The position numbers and the translations under genes were made by a program. From DATENM01 sp045807765 (lineage in GTDB: Bacteria; Acidobacteriota; Blastocatellia; UBA7656): 5,328 bases of DNA. Shown one piece after another: positions 1-5,328 of the stretch. How positions within the stretch are numbered: the stretch's first letter is position 1; the number at the start of each line of letters is the position of its first letter. The notes below the pieces were generated by a model that saw nothing but the letters and a program-made list of their open reading frames with translations, did no database searches and was not told the DNA's origin. The stretch spans positions 1-5,328 of the forward strand of contig JBJMGU010000124.1 in assembly GCA_045807765.1 (NCBI GenBank), written 5' to 3'.

Positions 1-58
1 AGCGATAACCGACGCCCTGCACTCTGCCTTTGACGATGAATCGCCGCGCGATCTTCAT
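1..58 (-). CDS. acyP: acylphosphatase, N-terminal 19 codons (cut by window edge)
   Basis: Read on the minus strand from an ATG at 58-56, the sequence translates as MKIARRFIVKGRVQGVGYR and then leaves the window. The G-R-V-Q-G-V-G-Y-R stretch (residues 11-19) is the phosphate-binding loop signature of acylphosphatases, and Arg19 matches the catalytic arginine of the family. These are small cytosolic enzymes of about 90-100 residues that hydrolyse the carboxyl-phosphate bond of acyl phosphates, so roughly 70-80 residues, including the catalytic asparagine, should lie beyond the left edge. A GAAAGG (minus strand, 74-69) sits 10 nt before the ATG and could be a weak ribosome binding site. The gene is divergent from fumC. 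The same signature also opens the N-terminal domain of HypF carbamoyltransferases, so a longer HypF-like protein cannot be excluded from this fragment alone, but the short start at the very N-terminus fits stand-alone AcyP well. Confidence 0.82.
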   Translation of the reverse strand, partial: MKIARRFIVKGRVQGVGYR

Positions 59-87
59 AGCGACCCGGCCTTTCGAGCGAAGACGCA

Positions 88-116
88 ATCTAACACGACC
101 GCTTGCCTGCTGTGAA
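88..116 (-). promoter_or_regulatory. possible sigma70-type promoter for acyP
   Basis: On the minus strand, TTCACA (116-111; five of six matches to TTGACA) is followed after exactly 17 bp by TTAGAT (93-88; three of six matches to TATAAT). It lies 29 bp before the acyP ATG in the divergent intergenic region. The -10 match is poor and such pairs arise by chance, so this is only a candidate. No comparably spaced pair was found for fumC. Confidence 0.2.
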
Positions 117-184
117 GATGCGATGCGCCTTGAGCGGTGCAAGAAAACGACAGGCGCGCTATGCTTTTCATGAAAGCCCTGAGC

Positions 185-192
185 AAGAGGAG
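185..192 (+). promoter_or_regulatory. ribosome binding site of fumC
   Basis: AAGAGGAG, a strong Shine-Dalgarno match, ends 6 nt before the ATG at 199. It decides the fumC start in favour of this ATG over the in-frame TTG at 103 and ATG at 118, neither of which is needed for family length. Confidence 0.75.
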
Positions 193-198
193 TCAAAG

Positions 199-1608
<1,410 letters not shown>

Positions 1609-1662
1609 CTCAAGATGGTGATGGCAGAGAGCGGGCCGCCTCAGTTATCATTCATGGCCATC

Positions 1663-1668
1663 AAGGAG
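1663..1668 (+). promoter_or_regulatory. ribosome binding site pointing to a TTG start at 1678
   Basis: AAGGAG, a near-perfect Shine-Dalgarno sequence, lies 9 nt before an in-frame TTG at 1678-1680. The in-frame ATGs at 1615 and 1654 have no such site; the ATG at 1702 has only AGGGA (1682-1686), 15 nt away, which is too far. The TTG start also leaves a well-proportioned signal peptide. Confidence 0.5.
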
Positions 1669-1677
1669 TTTTCCAGT

Positions 1678-3414
1678 TTGCAGGGATTCCTCACAAAAGC
1701 AATGCGGTTACTGGTCTGCCTGGCGCTTCTGTGCGCGCCGGCGCATCCGCGCGCGCCGGGCAATGGCGATGTCGGCGTGTCGTTTATCAATATCGCCAAA
1801 CAGGCCGGGCTGACCACGCCGACCGTTTATGGCGATGAGCACAAAAACAAATACCTTCTCGAAACCACCGGTTGCGGCGCGGCATTCCTGGATTACGACA
1901 ACGACGGCTGGCAAGACATTCTCTTAGTCAACGGCACGCGGCTCGAAGGCTTGCCGCAAGCGCAGACGCCGACCTGCCGGCTCTATCACAACCAGGGAGA
2001 CGGCAGCTTCACTGACGTGACACAGAAATCCGGGCTGACGCGCACGGGGTGGGGCCAGAGCGTCGCCGTTGGTGATTACGATAACGACGGCTTCGTCGAC
2101 ATCTTCATCAGCTACTTTGGCAAGAACGCGCTCTATCACAACAACGGTAACGGCACCTTCAGCGAAGTTGCCGACAAAGCCGGCGTCGCCACGAACCGCA
2201 CGCGCTGGGGGTCGGGCTGCGCCTTCGTTGATTATGACCGCGATGGCCTGTTGGATCTGTTCGTCGCCAGCTACATCGATCTCGATTTGAAGACCGCGCC
2301 GGTGCCCGAATCCGGCCCCTGTCTCTACAAAGGCGTGATGGTCGCCTGCGGCCCGCCGGGTCTTGCCGGCGGCGTCAATACGCTCTATCGCAATAATGGC
2401 GACGGCACCTTCATTGATGTTTCCGAGAAAGCCGGTATTCGCAAAACCAACGGCACCTACGGGCTCGGTGTGTTGGTAGCCGATTTGGATAACGATGGCT
2501 GGCCGGATATTTATGTCGCTAACGATTCAGCGCCCGCGGCGCTTTATCACAACAACAAGAACGGCACCTTCACCGACATCGGCATCGAAGCCGGCTGCGC
2601 CTTTAGCATAGACGGCAAGCCGCAAGCCGGCATGGGCGTGACTGCCGGCGATTACGATCACGATGGCTGGCTCGACATCTTCAAGACCAACTTTTCCGGC
2701 GACACCTCGACGCTCTATCACAACACCGGCAAGACGGCCTTCGATGATGTGACCTTTCCGGCGGGCATCGGCACGACGACGCGCTGGCTCGGTTGGGGCT
2801 GCGGCTTCATCGATGTGGATAACAACGGCTGGGGAGACATCTTTCTGGTCAACGGCCATGTTTACCCGGAGGTCGAAAAGCTGACCACCGAAGCGGGCTA
2901 CGCGCAACGCAAGGTGCTTTATCGGAATCTTGGGAACGGGCGCTTTGAAGATATCTCTGAGCGGCTCGGCGGCCCGGTGATGCAGCCGACAGCGGCGCGC
3001 GGCTGCGCCTTTGGTGATTTTGACAACGACGGCGACACAGACATCTTGATCAACCCGGTGAACGCCATGCCTGAGCTGTTGCGCTGCGATTCGACGAATC
3101 AGAATAACTGGATCACGGTAAAAGCCGTCGGCGTCAAATCCAACCGCAGCGGCATCGGCGCACGGTTGAAGTGCATCACCGAAGACGGCAGTCAGATTGA
3201 CGAGGTGCGCAGCGGCGGCAGCTATTACTCGCAGAACGATCTGCGGGTGCATTTCGGCTTAGGCAAGCGCGACCGCGTCAAGACGATTGAGGTGCGCTGG
3301 CCGAGCGGCCAGGTGGATACGCTCACAGACGTTGCCGCCAACCAGTTCATCACCGTGAAAGAAGGCGCGGGCCTGCTGCGCGCTGTGCCTGCGGGCAAAG
3401 CAAAAGTTAAATAA
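1678..3414 (+). CDS. secreted FG-GAP/VCBS repeat protein with C-terminal ASPIC/UnbV domain (CRTAC1-like)
   Basis: Exported protein of unknown function, 578 residues from the preferred TTG start. Residues 1-22 form a signal peptide: Lys7 and Arg10 precede the hydrophobic core LLVCLALL, with likely cleavage at APA|H after residue 22. The mature part carries seven calcium-loop motifs of type DxDxDGxxD, starting at residues 72, 133, 185, 269, 325, 379 and 447; six blades also contain LYxNxGxGTF-like segments (102, 152, 236, 289, 346, 414). Seven such units predict a seven-bladed integrin-alpha-like beta-propeller. A Cys-containing insert (C215, C224 in a CGPPG context) sits between motifs 3 and 4, as in related proteins. 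Residues about 487-560 (SNRSGIGARL through NQFITVKEG) match the ASPIC/UnbV domain that closes CRTAC1-type proteins. Propellers of this kind usually bind proteins or glycans; no catalytic site is visible. Alternative starts are ATG 1615, 1654 and 1702. It lies 69 bp after fumC and 25 bp before the TPR gene, with which it is probably cotranscribed. Confidence 0.9.
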   Translation: MQGFLTKAMRLLVCLALLCAPAHPRAPGNGDVGVSFINIAKQAGLTTPTVYGDEHKNKYLLETTGCGAAFLDYDNDGWQDILLVNGTRLEGLPQAQTPTCRLYHNQGDGSFTDVTQKSGLTRTGWGQSVAVGDYDNDGFVDIFISYFGKNALYHNNGNGTFSEVADKAGVATNRTRWGSGCAFVDYDRDGLLDLFVASYIDLDLKTAPVPESGPCLYKGVMVACGPPGLAGGVNTLYRNNGDGTFIDVSEKAGIRKTNGTYGLGVLVADLDNDGWPDIYVANDSAPAALYHNNKNGTFTDIGIEAGCAFSIDGKPQAGMGVTAGDYDHDGWLDIFKTNFSGDTSTLYHNTGKTAFDDVTFPAGIGTTTRWLGWGCGFIDVDNNGWGDIFLVNGHVYPEVEKLTTEAGYAQRKVLYRNLGNGRFEDISERLGGPVMQPTAARGCAFGDFDNDGDTDILINPVNAMPELLRCDSTNQNNWITVKAVGVKSNRSGIGARLKCITEDGSQIDEVRSGGSYYSQNDLRVHFGLGKRDRVKTIEVRWPSGQVDTLTDVAANQFITVKEGAGLLRAVPAGKAKVK

Positions 3415-3439
3415 CCAGCCACTCATCTGCGGTTAATCT

Positions 3440-5203
3440 ATGTTCAGGTCGAGCCTATTCAATCTCTTCTTCAAGCACTCGATTCTCGTTTTGCTCATCT
3501 GCTATTCGCCGGTCTTGGCGCAGCGCAAGCCTGCTATCTCCGCCGAACAGCACTTCAGCCGCGGCGTGGCGCTGCTGGAAAAGCAGCAGGGCGACCACGC
3601 CATTGAAGAGTTGCGGCTGGCAATTAAGATGAAGCCCGGTTTTGCTGAAGCCTATAATGTCCTGGGGCTGGCGCTGGCACGCAAAGGTGATGCGCGGCTG
3701 GCGGCGGAGTCGTTTCGTAAGGCCGTCGCGCTTGATCCGAAACAGTATAAAGCGCACCGCAATCTCGGCCAGGCGCTGCAACAACTCGGCGACCTTGATG
3801 GCGCAGTCAACGCCTTTCGTCAGTCGCTATCGCTTAAAGCCGACGAAGCGGAAACCCATCTCATGCTCGGTCTCGCGCTTCAGCAAAAGGGCATGGCCGC
3901 AGAGGCGGTCGCCGAGTTTCGCGAAGCGATCCGGTTGAACCCCAACCTGCCGGACGCGCATTTCTATCTCGGCTATGCGGTCGCCGCGCGCGGCGAATTG
4001 CGCGCCGCTATCTACGAGTTTGAAACCGCGATCAAGCTGAAACCCGACTACGGCGAAGCCTATTATTATCTCGGCACGGCGCGGTGGTTTTCAGACGACG
4101 CCGCCGGCGCGCTTACGGCGTTAAAGACGGCAGTAAAACTGCTGCCCGATCATGCTGATTCGCATTACTATCTTGGGCTGGCGTTAAAGAAGAGCGGCGA
4201 CACACAGGCGGCGCTGGGCGAGCTGACTATGGCGATGCGGCTTGCGCCCGAGATGGTCGAGCCGCGCCATGCGATGGGCCAGGTCTTGCAAGAGAATGAA
4301 GAGCTAGACGAAGCCATTGAAGCCTTCCGCGCCGTCATCAAGCTGAAGCCTGACTTCGTTCCAGCTTACAATGATCTGGGGCTGGCGCTCGTCGGCAAGC
4401 GCGACCCGGATGGTGCCATCGCGGCGTTCAATCAGGCGCTCAAGATCGATCCGAACAATCTGGTGGCGCGCCATAATCTTGGCATGGCCTTCATTCAAAA
4501 GAGCGACTATGCGGCGGCGGTCGCTGAGTATCGCAAGCTGATTCAGATGGCTCCCGACAGCGCCGATGCGCATTACAACCTCGGGCTTGCCCTGAAAAAT
4601 AAGGACCAGTTCGACGAAGCGATTGCGGAGTTGAAACGGGCAACCGCCTTGGAGCCATCATTACAGGAAGCCCACTACACGCTCGGCGTCGTGCTGTTGC
4701 AGCAAGGCAAGCTCGACGAGTCGGCAGCCGCCTTCAGAGCGGCGCTCGCCGCCAAACCTGATTATGCCGAAGCGCAATACGCGCTCGGCACCGTGTTGCA
4801 ACAACAGGGCAATCTGGATGCCGCCATCGCAGCGTTCCGCCAGGCGCTCAAAGTCGCGCCGAACGCGCCGGAGATTCACAACACGCTGGGCACGGCGCTT
4901 CGACAAAAAGGTGATATAGAAGCGGCACGCGCCGAGTTTCAAGAAGGGGCGCGGCTGAATAAGAAGAAATCAGATATTCAAGCGGCGACCTTCGCCATCA
5001 ACACAGGTCTTGCGCAGCTCAAGGCGGGAAACCTCGACGCGGCCATCGAGCGCTTCGAGGCAGCCATCAAGCTCACACCCGATGACGCGAAGGCGCATTA
5101 CCATCTGGCAAAAGCATTGCTCGAAAAAGGTCAGAAAGAGGCCGCGCAGGCCGAGTATCAAAAGGCCAAGCAACTCGATCCGCGCTTGAAGCCTTTGATG
5201 TAG
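3440..5203 (+). CDS. secreted tetratricopeptide repeat protein, 16 TPRs
   Basis: A 587-residue solenoid scaffold. Residues 1-27 are a signal peptide: a basic start (Arg3, Lys12, His13), the core ILVLLICYS and cleavage at VLA|Q, so export to the periplasm or beyond is likely. The rest is almost entirely TPR. Unit 1 spans about 34-66; thirteen units follow in unbroken 34-residue register from 67 to 508. A short charged break (KKKSDIQ, 508-514) precedes two more units, 515-547 and 548-581, and a six-residue tail. Consensus positions are well kept: LG-LAL in helix A, small residues at 20 and 27 of each unit, and a closing Pro at 32-34. No enzymatic domain is present, so the protein probably binds partners. 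The start has no clear Shine-Dalgarno sequence, but the signal peptide begins exactly there and only 25 bp separate it from the preceding stop, suggesting translation linked to the upstream FG-GAP/ASPIC gene. O-GlcNAc-transferase-like TPR arrays look similar, but the catalytic part is absent. Confidence 0.93.
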   Translation: MFRSSLFNLFFKHSILVLLICYSPVLAQRKPAISAEQHFSRGVALLEKQQGDHAIEELRLAIKMKPGFAEAYNVLGLALARKGDARLAAESFRKAVALDPKQYKAHRNLGQALQQLGDLDGAVNAFRQSLSLKADEAETHLMLGLALQQKGMAAEAVAEFREAIRLNPNLPDAHFYLGYAVAARGELRAAIYEFETAIKLKPDYGEAYYYLGTARWFSDDAAGALTALKTAVKLLPDHADSHYYLGLALKKSGDTQAALGELTMAMRLAPEMVEPRHAMGQVLQENEELDEAIEAFRAVIKLKPDFVPAYNDLGLALVGKRDPDGAIAAFNQALKIDPNNLVARHNLGMAFIQKSDYAAAVAEYRKLIQMAPDSADAHYNLGLALKNKDQFDEAIAELKRATALEPSLQEAHYTLGVVLLQQGKLDESAAAFRAALAAKPDYAEAQYALGTVLQQQGNLDAAIAAFRQALKVAPNAPEIHNTLGTALRQKGDIEAARAEFQEGARLNKKKSDIQAATFAINTGLAQLKAGNLDAAIERFEAAIKLTPDDAKAHYHLAKALLEKGQKEAAQAEYQKAKQLDPRLKPLM

Positions 5204-5223
5204 AAATGAGTTTTCGTTGACGC

Positions 5224-5238
5224 TGCCGCGTAGCGGCA
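5224..5238 (+). terminator. hairpin after the TPR gene, possible weak terminator
   Basis: TGCCGC and GCGGCA pair perfectly around a GTA loop, starting 20 nt after the TPR stop codon. Only a short TTT (5245-5247) follows, after several purines, so it is not a convincing intrinsic terminator. It may instead stabilise the 3' end of the mRNA or be part of a dispersed repeat. Confidence 0.3.
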
Positions 5239-5250
5239 AGTGAGTTTAGC

Positions 5251-5268
5251 CAGGCATTTCAATGCCTG
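5251..5268. repeat. perfect inverted repeat (hairpin)
   Basis: CAGGCATT (5251-5258) and AATGCCTG (5261-5268) are exact reverse complements. Sterically this gives a 7-bp stem with a TTCA loop. No U-tract follows. Its right arm lies inside the first copy of the 17-bp tandem repeat. Confidence 0.7.
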
Positions 5269-5292
5269 TATTCGATCAATGCCTGTATCCGA
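5259..5292. repeat. two-copy 17-bp tandem repeat
   Basis: TCAATGCCTGTATTCGA (5259-5275) is followed directly by TCAATGCCTGTATCCGA (5276-5292); 16 of 17 positions agree, the only change being T to C at the fourteenth base. The high identity in non-coding DNA suggests a recent duplication or a maintained element. Confidence 0.85.
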
Positions 5293-5328
5293 CGCTCACA
5301 CAACACCGCGTCGCGTCAGCGAGGCTTG

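Larger units (their letters stand above)
5204..5328. other. gene-free tail, possible dispersed REP-like intergenic repeat
   Basis: No coding region is seen in this stretch. It contains, in order, the hairpin at 5224-5238, a linker GTGAGTTTAGC, the hairpin at 5251-5268, the 17-bp tandem repeat and a GC-rich end with a small TCGC/GCGA inverted repeat (5311-5314 with 5319-5322). Densely packed short palindromes in an intergenic tail resemble REP-type elements, but a single window cannot show that the unit recurs in the genome. Confidence 0.35.

Noticed and set aside
130..165. Possible fumC promoter TTGAGC (130-135) with TATGCT (160-165)
   Set aside because: The 24-bp spacer is far too long for a sigma70 promoter; each half alone is too weak to call.
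103..198. N-terminal extension of fumC from a TTG at 103 or ATG at 118
   Set aside because: The extra 27-32 residues do not resemble any fumarase N-terminus, while the ATG at 199 has a strong Shine-Dalgarno sequence and gives the normal family length.
2527..3252. Long minus-strand open frame (241 codons) opposite the propeller gene
   Set aside because: It is an antisense shadow of the repeated Asp/Asn/Gly-rich codons: its product is a low-complexity Ala/Val/Ile/Arg mixture without domain features, and the plus-strand protein is clearly real.
3440..3520. Lipoprotein signal (lipobox) at LLIC in the TPR protein, or at ALLC in the propeller protein
   Set aside because: The residue before Cys is Ile or Leu rather than Gly/Ala/Ser, and good signal peptidase I sites (VLA|Q, APA|H) follow.
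3642..3938. Plus-strand second-frame open frame within the TPR gene
   Set aside because: Its translation is Arg/Ser-rich frame-shifted TPR sequence with no independent ribosome binding site.
5259..5292. Start of a CRISPR array
   Set aside because: The two 17-bp copies are directly adjacent with no spacer, and the units are shorter than CRISPR repeats.

Overview
The window looks like ordinary chromosome from a GC-rich, free-living Gram-negative-type bacterium. The best guess is Acidobacteriota, possibly Blastocatellia. The guess rests on codon and GC style, on an ASPIC/UnbV FG-GAP protein paired with a long secreted TPR protein, and on a hairpin-rich repeat after the last gene. It is inference from remembered family style, not a computed placement.

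Layout. Bases 1-58 hold the first 19 codons of an acylphosphatase gene on the minus strand, cut by the window edge. A 140-bp divergent intergenic region (59-198) separates it from fumC, a complete class II fumarase of 469 residues (199-1608, +). After a 69-bp gap with no visible terminator comes a secreted protein with seven FG-GAP/VCBS calcium-loop repeats and a C-terminal ASPIC/UnbV domain (1678-3414, +). Only 25 bp later begins a secreted protein built almost entirely of 16 tetratricopeptide repeats (3440-5203, +). The tail (5204-5328) has no gene. It contains two compact hairpins and a two-copy 17-bp tandem repeat, and resembles a dispersed intergenic repeat.

How the genes fit together. 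Fumarase is a housekeeping TCA-cycle enzyme; acylphosphatase hydrolyses acyl phosphates. Neither has an obvious link to the two exported proteins. The FG-GAP/ASPIC and TPR genes are probably one transcription unit: same strand, 25 bp apart, both with signal peptides and both built as repeat scaffolds. They plausibly act together outside the cytoplasm, but their function is unknown. fumC may be cotranscribed with them or simply lie upstream.

No mobile element, CRISPR array, tRNA or rRNA was seen. The points most worth a second look are the exported propeller/TPR pair, the probable TTG start of the propeller gene, and the structured repeat at the right end.
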